Shown piece after piece: positions 11,335-22,296 of a stretch of 64,000 nucleotides of DNA; position 1 is the stretch's first letter; each line of letters starts with the position of its first letter. The notes beneath the pieces were generated by a model, which was given only the letters and a program-made list of their open reading frames with translations, was not told the origin of the DNA and did no database searches. The DNA is from Aegilops tauschii subsp. strangulata. Its lineage: Eukaryota > Streptophyta > Magnoliopsida > Poales > Poaceae. The stretch spans positions 646,682,736-646,746,735 of the forward strand of contig NC_053036.3 of NCBI RefSeq assembly GCF_002575655.3, read 5' to 3'. A program made the translations under genes and the position numbers.

Positions 11335-12538
11335 TCACTGCGGCAGAAGATTGAAGATAACAACAAGCCTCCCAACACGCTCTTTGAAAGTTATCAGCAC
11401 CAAACTGTTTACTTCAATAGACGATGCCTGGAGAAAATCACTGAAACCTTCCTGTTTCAACACCATTCTATTACCCAAACCAATGAAGTAGGAGCAAGGA
11501 GTGCTCACATATATATCATCATCACCAGATTCCATAGTAACTTCAAGAGTTAAAACGCCAGTCCTAGGAAAAGTCACAAACTCCTTCAAACTCCTCACAA
11601 CAATACCAGGAATAACCTGACAAAAAACATCAAGCTATCAGAAATAGAATAAAAATTCAAAACTATAAATAGAAGAGGTAATAAAAATAAATAAATAAAC
11701 AGAAACAAAGAAAAAACAATGGAAAAAATCTGACCATATGATGACCATTAACATTCATGGAATCAATCCTGTGAACAAAAGGACAACAGGGTATGTATTC
11801 ATCATCAGATAGTTGACACCTCATGAAATACATCTGCTGATAATTAAGAAAAACACCACGGGTGTAATAACAACTCCCAACAAGTTCCTTCTCGGAGTCG
11901 CTCAAACCATGTAGAGCTACAAAATATAATTACATAGGCTCAAGGGAACAGAAAAATCAAAATGTACAATAAAACAAGATAAAAACTTCCTTAAAAATAA
12001 ACCTTACCAACAGACGGTAAAGGAGACAACGCATCTCCACGACCAACACGATAAAAATCACTGCCAATCCAAGTTCCGTAATGTTCAAGCTTAATGGTCA
12101 TTATATCACGAGGACGAACACCATAATCACTGACCAATCGTTCCCAGGAAGGACCATGGAATTTGCTCCTCACCCGACCATGACTAAACAGAACACCATA
12201 CAAATAACCCTCATTGCACTGAAGAGCAAGATCAGTATCTTCGTCACCCCTCCTTATGGCTAAAGCCCTACACTCCTCGATGTAACAAGCAAGATGAGCT
12301 CTAACACTGCACGGAACATACTGCACAACAAATCAAAACAAGGATCATAATCGAAATCTAAACAGCATGGGCAGCACCAAAATAAATAAGCGTGTGTGCC
12401 AAAAATTGAACAATTATAAAATGATTTTCTTACAACACGCCTCCAACAACGCCGATCCAGGACCACACTGAACCCATCTACAGAAGAATCAACAGAAGAA
12501 CACGGGCCACCAGGCATACGGCAAAAAGGACAAGACAT
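11335..12538 (-). CDS. REM-like B3 domain protein, four coding exons
   Basis: Minus-strand exons at 12538-12434, 12320-12008, 11916-11735 and 11616-11335 join in frame to 293 aa; all introns are GT-AG. The N-terminus has CPFCRMPGGPC, a possible metal site. Exon 2 has FHGPSWERLVSDYGV and DIMTIKLEHYGTW, which resemble the end of a first B3 domain. Exons 3-4 (from YFMRCQLSDDEYIP to LVLITFKERVGRLV) look like a second B3 domain, the DNA-binding fold of plant REM/ARF/LAV factors. A leader exon on 12933-12640 may precede an intron ending CTTGCAG just before the ATG. No nonsense codon or frameshift was seen. It is paralogous to the fragment at 7991. The B3 call is from residue pattern; another Poaceae-specific family is possible. 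A nuclear DNA-binding role is inferred. Confidence 0.6.
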
Positions 12539-13029
12539 AACTGCAAGGAACACAATGGTTATCAAGAACTAATCTCACAAAACCCAGTTGAAACTTGACA
12601 TCTGGTAGTGTTGGTAGTCCCCATCCGTAACTACCCCATAAATCTCCATATCCCGGAAATATAATGGAAACAAAAAGAGAAACGATAAAGGGAAACAGGG
12701 AACCCACGAAGGCAACCAGTAGGGAATGATGATATCGCGAACGGGGAAGCGTGCTCGACGCTAAAGAAGGACCGCTGTAAGAGCAACCAACAAGCGTGGC
12801 GGCCGGAACAGCTGCCGCCGTAACCACGCGACAAGAGCGGCGGCCGCGACGGGCGGAGACGACGGCAAAGAAAGAACAGTGCACGACGAGGGTTCGCCCA
12901 CACCAGAGAGAAACAGATCTCAAAACAGATCAAAAGGTATTACAAAAACATTAAAAGTACAAGGACTAAAGTGAAAAAAGGAAAAACCAGAAAGGGAAAC
13001 TGAAAACCGAAAATCACGGGAGAAGCCGT

Positions 13030-13101
13030 GCGCGCCAAGTGTCACGCGCGGAGCGCATCAGAAAAGTCTCAGGAGCGCTCCGCGCGTGACACTTGGCGCG
13101 C
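13030..13101. repeat. Perfect 27-bp GC-rich inverted repeat
   Basis: Arms at 13030-13056 and 13075-13101 are exact reverse complements (GCGCGCCAAGTGTCACGCGC...), with an 18-bp loop. It lies upstream of the B3-like gene and at the edge of the AT-rich repeat block. It could be the fold-back end of a Mutator-like or MITE element. Confidence 0.85.
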
Positions 13102-14340
13102 CGGGAGCGCTCCCCGACTAATCGTTGCGGGGAGCGCTCCTCAATTAGTGATTTCGTCCTATCCGGCGCGTACCGCGCCCGCGAGCGCCGTGGCGCGTAC
13201 CCCACCCTCGCCCGCTGCTGTTTCAATGGGTCGGCCCATTTCGGGGTTTAACCCCAACCGGTTTTGGGAAGGTTCTAGAACCTTCTCTGAACCTGGTTTT
13301 TAAGTTTTTCTTTCGGTTTTTCTTTTTCTTTTTTCGTTTTTTTCCTTTTTCTGTTTTCTTTTCATTTTTTTCTTTACTTTTATGGTTTTCATTATTATTC
13401 TTGTTTTTCAATTTCTGAAAATCTATTAATTCACGATTTGTTTCTAAAATCAGGTTTTTTGAATGATGAACATTTTTTCCAAAATCGTGGATTTATTTTT
13501 ATTAAATCGTTACTTTTAAATCATGAACATTTTTTTTGAAACTGTGAACATTTTTTCTGAAATCATGAACAATTGTTTTAGAAATTTGTGAACATTCTCT
13601 TAAGTCATGAACATGTTTTTCAAATCATGAACATTTTTTTAGAAATAATGAACATTTTAAAACTAAAGACTACTTTTTCAAAATCATGCACATTTTTTCC
13701 AAATTTGTGAACATTTTTAGAATTAGCGAACATTTTTTTGAATCGTGAACATTTTTCCAAATTCGTGAAATTTTTTCTAATTAGCGAACATTTGTTTGAA
13801 TTTTTTAAATTATGAGCATTCATGAACAGTTTTTAAATTCCAGAGCATTTTTCTGTAATCACGATTTATTATTTTTTGAGTATTTTTCAATTTCACGAAC
13901 ATTTTTTTGAAATCATGAACATTGTTTTAAATTCATGAACATTTTTTAAATTTGTGAACATTTTTTGCCAAATTCATGAACAATTTTTGAATTACCGAGC
14001 ATCTTTTTGGAAATCATGATTTTTTTTAAATCATGATTGTTTTATTCAAAATTAGCAGCTTTTCTGAAATTTAGGAGCTTTTGATATCCTGAATTATTGA
14101 AAAAAGAAGGAAGAAAAGAAAAATGAAACATCCGCAAAAAAAAAAAACAGGCGGCGTCCCGGCCACACATGGGCCGGCCCAGAAGGGGAGCGGGGGTGCA
14201 CGCCCGCTTCCTTCGCAGCGCGTGCGGCGCCCTATAGGCGGGCGAACCCTATTTGGCGCTGCAAGCGCCATTAACGTGTATTTTGCAAACGGGCGCCTGC
14301 AGCGCCCCGCATTGGGCCGGCCCATTCTAACAGTTTATCT
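13102..14340. repeat. AT-rich GAACATTTTT repeat block with GC-rich edges
   Basis: Between about 13440 and 14060 the motif ATGAACATTTTTT, spaced by 15-30 bases, recurs about 20 times in diverged form. Both edges are GC-rich, hold GGGTCGGCCCAT or GGGCCGGCCCA (13230 and 14170, 14312), then a T/C-rich run facing inward. This mirror layout suggests a non-autonomous DNA transposon. The frames inside are low-complexity. The superfamily is not proven; Mutator-like is a guess. Confidence 0.45.
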
Positions 14341-14365
14341 GTTTTTCGTAATCGTCAAAGAAAGT

Positions 14366-14436
14366 TGGTTCGAGGGTTCGATACCGCAACCTCTCGAATG
14401 CAAATGTTACGCTCTAACCTCCAGGCCACCTCCCCA
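14366..14436 (-). other. tRNA-derived sequence (A and B box like)
   Basis: On the minus strand TGGCCTGGAGG (rc of 14418-14428) resembles a tRNA A box and GGTATCGAACCC (rc of 14374-14385) resembles a B box (GGTTCGANNCC), about 33 bp apart. No full cloverleaf is evident, so this is more likely a SINE-like or decayed tRNA sequence than a working tRNA gene. Confidence 0.35.
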
Positions 14437-14439
14437 CTA

Positions 14440-15125
14440 CTGCAAATATAATTCGTTATTATTCTTTTATTCGTTATTCAGTTCGGTTTATTCATTTTTT
14501 TCTCATTCTTTTTTTGTTTTCTATAATGCATGGTTTTCTTTTAAATTCTTGAACCTTTTTTCTAAATTCATGAACTTTTTCTATTAATTCGTGAACTTTT
14601 CTTCAAATTCGATGATTTCTTCAAAAAAATGAATTTGTAAAATTTCATTGAACTTTTACCAAATTCGATGAACTTTTTCTAAAATTTGATGAACTTTTTT
14701 CAAATTAGATGAACTTATTTTGAAATTCTATGAACTTTTTTTCAAATTTGATGAACTTTTTCAATTTCGATGAACTTTTTTTCAAACTAGATGAACTTTT
14801 TTCAGTTTCCATTAACTTTTTCCAAATTTGATGAACTTTTCTGCAAATTCGATGAACTTTTTTCAAATTCCGTGAACTTTTTTTCAAATCTGATGAAACT
14901 TTTTTCAAAGTCGATGAACTTTTTTCAAATTCTATGAACTTTTTTTAAAATTCATGAACTCTTTCTATTTTTGCGAATTTTCCTTTAGAATTAATGGTTC
15001 AGTGAATGCGTGTTCACATTTATGTTTTATTTATTCAAATATATTTTATAGTGGGTACATAATAGTGTACGCTAGATGTTTGTACTGGGTGAAAGGTTAA
15101 AGAGATCTGTTTTCCTCAAGCAATT
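14440..15125. repeat. AT-rich GATGAACTTTTT repeat block
   Basis: The motif GATGAACTTTTTTCAAATT recurs at 18-30 bp spacing from about 14560 to 14960. It is related to, but distinct from, the GAACATTTTT block at 13.4-14.1 kb. No gene. Confidence 0.7.
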
Positions 15126-15136
15126 AACAAATCTAT

Positions 15137-15195
15137 GTTGGTGCAGTGGTTAACTCGGGTACGTGTTGTTTAGAGTGTTGGGAGTTCGGGCCCCA
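15137..15195 (+). other. tRNA-derived sequence (A and B box like)
   Basis: TGGTGCAGTGG (15139-15149) matches the tRNA A-box consensus and AGTTCGGGCCC (15183-15193) is close to a B box, 33 bp apart. It points away from the similar minus-strand copy at 14366-14436, with the AT-rich repeats between them. Confidence 0.4.
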
Positions 15196-16340
15196 CTTCT
15201 CCCCAATAATTTTTCTACACCTTTTGCTTTTCAGCAGGTTGCTGGGCCGGCCCACTTCGCATCCCTGCAGGCGCCAGCGACGCGAACGGGCGCCTACATC
15301 GCTCAATAGGAGCTCCCCTATAGGCGCACCCCGATCACGCCGGCCTCAAGTGCCGCCTCACCTCCGTGATGCGGCGCCCTACGCTGCCGGTCCGCAGGCT
15401 CACCACAGCGCTGCCCAGCTTCTTCCCCAACCGATAGTGCTAGATGGGGAAGGAGAAGAACCCACATGTTCCTGCGGCCGTCCGCGCGAGAGGCAGGATC
15501 GACACCACCAACCGCCCCGTTTAAATCTGCAAGCGATCAACCAACAGAGTACTTTGGCGAAATTGTTGAAAGTTAATTACCAAATTTGATGTTCTATGAA
15601 CCTAAGAAGATGAAATGGAGCTTATATGAATTTTCCGTCACGTTATATATTTTTCGCCTTGAGAATGAAACTACTTTGAAATATGTATTGATCATCTTGC
15701 CTGGATCCATACTACTTGGCCAATTAATTTTGTTGATTGTCTTCTATCATTGCATTATGTCTTCAAAAAATAAATTCTATAAAAAGCCCGCCCTGTCTAG
15801 CTTCAAATCCTGGATCCGCAGACTAGAAAATACTTCTACGAAACATCAAAACGCCGAGTACTACGGCGTTTCGGCAAAACGCAACTCTTTTGGCATGGGT
15901 GAGTGTGGGCAGGGGTAAACACCGGGAACAGCGGCATCTCCGGTGCAATCAGAACGCCAAGAACGTTCGCGTGACAAAAAAGGTTAGATCCAGATTTTTT
16001 TTCTCATATGAGGTCGAATCGTGGTAATCTTTGCGTTAAGGTCAAAACAATGATTCATCTAACAGAGATATTGATGTGCATCCACCGGGTGTCGTGGTAT
16101 GTGGAGACGCCGTTCCTTTGTCGGCATGTTTGACTGTGTTGTCATTGATGTCGTCATCGGAAGTTCTGACAATGTTTGACTGTGTTGTCTTTGTTAGATC
16201 CGATCTGATATCGTGAAGTCCTCACGGTCGGTGCCAGCTGTCTGCGTGACCACAGGAGGGTGAATAAATTCTTCGGATAAAATGAACTCACCTAAGACAA
16301 ACAGAGTGAACAGACAGGAGATTGTTGTAATGAAGAGAAA
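15196..16340. other. No clear gene; GC-rich TE edge then spacer
   Basis: 15240-15400 is GC-rich with GGGCCGGCCCA and GGCGCC palindromes, like the edges of the block at 13.1-14.3 kb. An ATG at 15445 opens only a 26-codon frame. From 15590 a 110-codon frame is hydrophobic in places but matches nothing I recognise. I call no gene. Confidence 0.4.
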
Positions 16341-16341
16341 C

Positions 16342-16430
16342 TAAACAAACAACAAATGTTTCTGACGCAAAGTAAACTAATAGTATGACGAAAAGTAAAC
16401 AAACAACAAATGTTTCTGACAAAAAGTAAG
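16342..16430. repeat. Tandem duplication, about 46 bp, two copies
   Basis: AAACAAACAACAAATGTTTCTGAC appears twice in about 90 bases with AAAGTAAACTA after each copy. Small local duplication. Confidence 0.7.
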
Positions 16431-16466
16431 CTAGATAGAAGAATAACTACATACAGATGAAAGAGT

Positions 16467-16841
16467 CTAACAAAGTTTTTTCAAGAAAAAAAAGATGCCT
16501 CTCCAATACAGGTCTTCCATGCAGCTCAAGAAATCATAAACAGTTTGCCTTTGGAACAAAATATAAACATGCAGCAAAGAGCTACTTCTGAAACAGGAAA
16601 GGATCACAAGCATAATGAAGGCAAATATGTTCAAGGGAATATAGTAATATGACTTTTCAGCCTCAACTAAAATATTCACGAGCGTGAATGGAACAAGGAA
16701 AGCAGTTATAGGGATATCCATACAGGGACAAGAAGGACGAACAAAATGGCAGATCAATATTTCCGCAACAGCCATGCAAGAACAATCAGCGATACATGCA
16801 GAAGCATTGGCGATCAAGTTGGAAGCCATCATCATAAACAT
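16467..16841 (-). CDS. Hypothetical hydrophobic ORF
   Basis: From ATG 16841 (minus) the frame runs 124 codons. It has hydrophobic stretches near its middle (FIMLVILSCF) and cysteine-rich patches (CIADCSCMAVAE), so membrane association is possible. I do not recognise a family. It overlaps the area of an opposite-strand RNase H-like relic only at its upstream edge. It may be chance. Confidence 0.15.
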   Translation of the reverse strand: MFMMMASNLIANASACIADCSCMAVAEILICHFVRPSCPCMDIPITAFLVPFTLVNILVEAEKSYYYIPLNIFAFIMLVILSCFRSSSLLHVYILFQRQTVYDFLSCMEDLYWRGIFFFLKKLC

Positions 16842-16937
16842 GACAGGAATACAGGAGGCTGCCACTCTAACAGATAATTGAACTTCAGCCAAAGCAGCAG
16901 CGTAAGGGAACCAACCAGGCAGCCTGGACACTAGATG

Positions 16938-17239
16938 ATTAGAGGTATATTAGCAGATTTCTATGCCCTCACAAGCTCAAGTTGTGTCTAGGTATTCCAT
17001 GTAAGAACGAACCACAATATTGCAGCTCATGATGCAGCAAAGCTAGCTTATTCGCAGGAATTTAATTCAAATCAATATTGTGTAACTACTTGTACTATTG
17101 TTGAACATCAACGCTGGCATCATTCTCTGAAGCAGGTTATCCAAGATGTATTACAAAAGGGATATGCCATTAATCATGTAAATTGTTGTTATAATGAATG
17201 AATTGGCGAGCTATGCGCCTTTCAGTTGTTCAAAAAAAA
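16938..17239 (+). pseudogene. RNase H-like C-terminal relic with poly(A) tail (LINE or similar)
   Basis: One frame reads IRGILADFYALTSSSC, a TAG at the place where Trp is usual, then VFHVRTNHNIAAHDAAKLAY and on to KGYAINHVNCCYNE, ending at TGA 17199-17201. This is the pattern of the last part of a plant RNase H type I domain (H-V-x-R-x-x-N-x-x-A-H-x-x-A). A 3' tail of about 30 bases ends in A8 at 17232-17239, as in a retroposed cDNA or LINE. Upstream the frame breaks at another TAG. It is a relic, not a gene. Confidence 0.5.
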
Positions 17240-17923
17240 TCTAACGGAGATACTAACCGCCTTAAGTATAACAACAACGAAGACAAACTAACCACGGTAC
17301 ATGCAGAATATAAATGAATACAAAAAAGTCTTTGCAAAATACAGGGAGGAAGTAGATAGAGGAAGATCTCCGCAGTGAAGAGTACAAATTGTAAGTAAGA
17401 CTAGTACGAGGAAATAGAACCCATAGGCTTGGTGAAGACAATGATTTGTTCACCCAGTTCAAGTTGCCAACTCAACCCTGCATCTTATTGGATGGGCTGA
17501 GATTGAACTCAGAAGACAAAGTCTTCACCCTATTATCCTTGAGCTAAGATCTCTCAGACCTCGCCAAGTCACTCATGGTAGATCTTAAGATGATCTACAT
17601 ACCTTCACAAACTTGTTCTTCGGTAGTCCATAATTACTCTTCGTTCCTCTAGAACCAGACACCTAACTGTTTAGCGAGTGTGCAAATCTCGAGACTAACA
17701 GGTTATGTTTAGCTTCGATTAAATTATTTTGTGATGCTCAGTCACTTAGTAGTTTTGGGCTCTCGGGTTTTTCCTCGGTAGGATTCTCTCATCACTCCAG
17801 GAGGAAAGGGTTCCTCGGACAGACTCTTGTCTCAGTTAGCGCAGAGTACCAACCATCATTGGTTGAGGTAGGGGCTATTTATCACTGGTGAAGCTAGCCA
17901 GGGTTGATATGACCATTGGAAGC
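17240..17923. other. Spacer with a possible tRNA-like sequence
   Basis: No gene is visible. On the minus strand TAGCTCAAGGA (rc of 17536-17546) and GAGTTCAATCTC (rc of 17499-17510) resemble tRNA A and B boxes, with a GAAGAC/GTCTTC hairpin between them. The T arm does not pair well, so this is not called as a tRNA. Confidence 0.25.
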
Positions 17924-18401
17924 TGATGGAGTCCTAGATTAGGGGGTGCTCGGCATGTCGATTGTCCATCCTTTGGGTTGGACCGAGGACCCCCCCCCCC
18001 TAAGCCTATCACTGGCGGGCCTCGTTCGTCTAGACCTGAAGCATCAAGAAGGAATGACACGAAGACTTGGTGTATACACCAAGGCAAAGAGATAGTCATC
18101 GGCATGTTTGCCCCTTAGATGTGACCGACCTTGTGTAAACCCTAGGTACCCTTGGTATCTATATAAGCCGAGGTGTCGGGGCCATAGAAGGTAGATTCAT
18201 TCACATCCAATCTCGCGGTAGATCACCTCTACTTTGTATCTCATCCACAATCAATACAAATAAAGCATGACGTAGGGTTTTACCTCTTCGGGAGGGTCTG
18301 AACCGGGGTAAATCTCGTGTCCCTTGTGTCCTTGTTACCATCTAGCCAAGACTACCAAATTGGGACCCCCTACCCGAGATCCCCCGAATTTAACTCCAAC
18401 A
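17924..18401 (+). repeat. 5' LTR of a Ty3/gypsy element (478 bp)
   Basis: The segment starts TGATGGAGTCCTAGATTAGG and ends TAACTCCAACA, followed by TTGGTGGCCCATAC, which fits a primer-binding site. A TATA box (TATATAAG) is at about 18160, and AATAAA at about 18262 fits the LTR poly(A) signal. This start is typical of several Triticeae gypsy families with gag like that downstream. No 3' partner LTR was found in the window. Confidence 0.7.
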
Positions 18402-19420
18402 TTGGTGGCCCATACAGGTCATGCTTCGTAGTCAAAGTGGCGCGATGTCTCACCTTCGGACCAATGACAACATTGGCTATGGTTTGACCTTCTTCCTAGG
18501 ACAACTTTTTGTCTTTGGTAGCATCACTCTCCATGCGGATGCGATTGGTCACCTCGGCCAGATCGAGACATTCACTGCAGGCTGGATTGTCATATTTGGA
18601 AACCTGGGACATCACGAATTCCCGTGGTGAATTCTGGGGCAGGGTGTCAGACCAGGCCGAAGATCGCACTAACGCACTCGTTTAGGCCTCAGAATCAGTC
18701 TCAGATCTAGACGAAGATATGGTACCGGCCTTGAATTCGCCCTCGAGTCAGGAGATGAGCCCGACTGTTATAGATCAGGTATTTGGCCAGATCGAAGAAG
18801 GCCCCGAGGCCATGTCAGATCGGACCTCAAGCAAGTTCCCATTGGACCTGTCCTTTGATCAGCCCATGAAAGTGAGAGAGCGCTTTTGAACGAAGTGTTA
18901 GATCAAATTCAAATGCTCGCCATCTCTGATGATAGGAACTCGGTTTACAATCATATTTGGGAAAAACCAAAAAAGCTGGAATTTTCTGCCCACCCACCAC
19001 CCGTCTAATCGCCAACGACGAGGACTTAACCTACGTCTTGGCCAGCGCCTCCAAGGAGGTAACCGGCATGGATGAAGATGTTGGCAAAACTTCAGATACC
19101 TCTTCACCACTAGCCGGCAAGTGGGTCGCGAACTCCGCCTATGATATATATCTACATGGTGGACATCCCCAACAATGGTGGTGGAAGAGGAGGAAACCCG
19201 AAACGTCGACGCAAAGGCTGCCGTAATAGCGGCACCAATAACGTTAACGCGGGCAATGGCGGTTTACTGGCAATAACAATACCGATCAAGGCAAGACAGC
19301 TGATGGTGGCGCGGGCAACGATGATGACAAAGTTAGCAAGGACGAGGAAGACGACCACGAATACAAAGATTACAATCCCAATCCCGATGAGAATCGGAGC
19401 CTTCCTAGTATATAATTAGC
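18402..19420 (+). pseudogene. Ty3/gypsy leader and gag relic
   Basis: After the LTR the sequence shows gag-like bits across all three frames: YNHIWEKPKK near 18945 and a Gly/Asn/Lys-rich stretch NGGGRGGNPKRRRK near 19168, as in the nucleic-acid-binding tail of gypsy gag. Stops and shifts are frequent. The relic ends near 19420, where a different gypsy pol begins. Confidence 0.5.
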
Positions 19421-19424
19421 TATC

Positions 19425-21612
19425 TTATGGAACTAATGGCTATGCTATTTTCCTTGTAAGAGATATTTCCTTCAGTAAGCCTCAAACACATGTAACACCA
19501 CCTAAACTAGAACAGATGTTGCAATAATTTCCTAAATTATTTGAAGAACCTGAAGGACTGCCTCCTGTGAGAGGCTGTGATCACAAAATTCCTTTGGAAC
19601 CCAATGATGTGACACCAAATATAAGGCACTACAGAATTCCTCATAAACACAGGGATGAAGTGGAGAAACAAGTTCAGCAGCTACTCAAAGCTAATGTCAT
19701 TAGACCTAGTCAGAGCCCCTATCCATCTCATGTAATTGTGGTCCCCCAAAAGGATGCAACTTGGAGATTATGCACATATTTTAGGGATTTAAATTCCATA
19801 ACTGTGGAAGACAAATTCCCTATTCCTGTTACTAAGGATTTGTTAGATGAACTGCTTGGGCCAAATTCTTCACAAAATTGGATTTAAGGAATGGTTACCA
19901 CCAAATAAGAATGAATGAAGAGGATATTTCCAAGACTGCATTCAGAACACACTTTGGGCAATTTGAATATCCGGTTATGCCTTTTGGGCTCTCTAATGCT
20001 CCTAGCACTTCTCAAGCTCTCATGAAGGCAATATTTGATAAATACCTGAGGAAATTCATACTGGGTTTTTCGATGATATGTTGGTGTTCAGTAGAAGTTT
20101 GGAAGAGCACCTGGAACATCTGAAAGTATAGTTCAACTTATTGCAAGAGCACCAGCTGTCAGTTAAATTGTCCAAGTGTATACTTGCTGCTCCTCAAGTG
20201 AATTATCTGGGTCACATCATTAATGAACAGGGAGTGTCTACAGATCTTAAGAAAGTCAGTGCAATCACTGATTGGCCTACGCCTACTTATGTGACTCAGC
20301 TAAGAAGCTTCTTTGGCCTTTGTAGTTACTATAGAAGGTTTGTGTAAATCTTTTGTCTGATTGCAAGGCCACTGCATTGTCCAATGTATAATACCTGTGA
20401 TTTCAGCAGCTAAAGCAAGCAATGGATTCTGCCCCAGTGCTTGCTCTGGCTGGTTTTTCTTGTCCATTTACACTGGAAACTAATGCCTCTAGGCAAGCAG
20501 TCGGAGTTGTCTTGATGCAAAAAGGAAGACCTCTTGCTTATTACAGCTCAATGTTGTGCCCCAAGAATTGCTTGTTGTCCACATATGAGAAAGAAGCATA
20601 GGCAATTATTGAAGCTTTGAAAAAATGGAGACACTACCTAATTGGGCACAAGTTACTCGTAAAGACTGACCATCAAAGCTTCAAACTTATGATAGACCAG
20701 AGATTTACTAGAAAAATTCAGCAATAGCTTATGCTCAAATTATTGGAATTTGATTTTTCAAATAGAATACAAGAAAGGGAAAGAGAATATAGTGGTTGAT
20801 GCTTTATCTAGGATACATTCTCTTATGGCTATTTCTCTGGTAACTCCTAAATGGGTTGAAGAAATTGAAAAAATCTTATGTGGAGGATGCAACTTGTTAG
20901 AAATTGATGGAAGGACTAATAGTGCTTCCTTCGCATGAGGCTAATAATATTTTTTTCCAAGGGGGCATTAAGGGAAAAGTTTATGTGGGTAATGACCCAG
21001 CACTCAAAAAGAGGTTACTGACAGCCTTACATTCTTCTGCCCTGGGAGGCCATGGTGGCATCAAAGCTACTTATTCTAGAGTGAAAAACATATTTTACTG
21101 ACCTGGTATGAAAAGAGAAATTGAGCAATTTGTCACTGAATGCAGAGTGTGCCACAAAAATAAAGGCGAGCATTGTCATTATCCTGGATTGCTTGATTCT
21201 TTGCATATTCCTGATATGGCTTGGACACATTTAAGCATGGATTTTGATGATGGTTTGCCCAAATCAAATGGCAAGGGGGAAAATGTGGTAGTGGACAGGT
21301 TCACAAAGTTTGCCAATTCATTCCTTTAACTCGTCCTTACATTGTTCAGTTAGTGGCAACAACATTTATAGATAATGTGATCAAACTGCATGGGCCTCCT
21401 CTAGCCATTCTTTCTGATAGGGACAGGATCTTTACAAGTAAGCTTTGGAAAGATATCTTTGAGGCCATGAAAACAGAGTTTGAGATATGGCTTTGCCTAC
21501 CATCCCCACTCAGATAGGCAAACACAGAGAGTTAACCAATGCACTGAAAATTATTTGAGGTGCATGGTTTCAGCAGAACCGAAGGAGTGGGTACATCATT
21601 TACCTATGCTAG
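19425..21612 (+). pseudogene. Ty3/gypsy chromovirus pol relic, part 1
   Basis: Reverse transcriptase starts near 19560 (VRGCDHKIPLEPNDVTPN, then WRLCTYFRDLNSITVEDKFP) and the FFDDMLVFS catalytic box is at about 20065 after a shift. RNase H spans ~20400-20810 (FTLETNASRQAVG; TYEKEA; VDALSRI). Integrase follows with an H-H-C-C zinc site near 21040-21150 (H of GGHGG, CRVCHKNK), then the first catalytic Asp (SMDF) and SDRDRIF. There are at least five nonsense codons or shifts. The frame is cut at 21615 by the CACTA element and resumes at 33892. It encodes nothing functional. Confidence 0.85.
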
Positions 21613-21615
21613 AGT
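21613..21615. other. Target-site duplication AGT (left)
   Basis: AGT directly before CACTAGTAG, matched by AGT at 33889-33891 after CTACTAGTG. A 3-bp duplication is the hallmark of CACTA insertion. Confidence 0.9.
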
Positions 21616-21905
21616 CACTAGTAGAAAACGGGGCAAAGGTCACAGGGCAGTTTTCACATTAGCCCCGGTTCAGTCACGAACCGGGACCCATGGGGGCATT
21701 CGTCCCGGTTCGTGAGCCCAGGGGGCCGGCCGGGGCCTCGTGGGCATTGGTCCCGGTTCGTATGGAACCATTTGTCCCGGTTCGAGCCACGAACCGGGAC
21801 TAATGGTCCTCGCTCCTAGCCCACAACCATTTGTCCCGGTTCTTGGCATGAACCGGGACAGAAGGCCCGGATTTAGTACCGGTTCATGCCACGAACCGGG
21901 ACCAA
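21616..21905 (+). repeat. CACTA left TIR and subterminal repeats
   Basis: After the 19-bp TIR the palindromic motif GTCCCGGTTCG...CGAACCGGGAC recurs about six times in both orientations (21664-21905). In En/Spm such motifs bind TnpA; here that role is inferred. Confidence 0.85.
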
Positions 21906-21914
21906 TGAGGTGCC

Positions 21915-21922
21915 TATATATA
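21915..21922 (+). promoter_or_regulatory. TATA box of the first CACTA promoter
   Basis: TATATATA lies right after the left subterminal array and before a leader that is spliced (donor GTGAGC near 22191, acceptor ...ACATAG near 22292). It should drive the coiled-coil gene and perhaps TNP2. Confidence 0.6.
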
Positions 21923-22296
21923 CCCCTCGCCCGCGAGCAGATCACTCCAGTGCTCTGTTTTTCTCTGGCCGGCGAGGGGAGGGCTTTGTGGTGCTCTAGC
22001 TCACCTCCTATGCACATGAGGTGTTCGATGAAATGCCCGAGCCACACTAGTTAAGCTTTGTCCTCTCGAAGCTCGACCTCAAAGCTCCATTTTCCTCGAG
22101 ATTTGTCTAGGTTTAGCGGCCCGTCACGTCCCATTCCCGTCTTCACCGCCGTCGACCGCCCGCGCCGATCTCGTCGCCGGCAACACCGTGGTGAGCCTCT
22201 TGTTCTTATCTTCTTTTTGAAAGAAAAAAATTCTTACTTTAGATAGATACTTGTCTAATTTTCTTACTATTTTATTCCTTCTTATTACATAGTGCG

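Noticed and set aside
15445..15525. ATGGGGAAGGAGAAGAAC start that recalls elongation factor 1-alpha
   Set aside because: Only the first five residues agree; the frame stops after 26 codons and has no GTP-binding motif.
15586..15918. 110-codon plus-strand frame with a hydrophobic segment
   Set aside because: No family, no clear promoter or splice context; left as spacer.
17484..17552. Possible tRNA gene on the minus strand
   Set aside because: A and B boxes are approximate, the T arm does not pair and no acceptor stem closes; kept only as a note.
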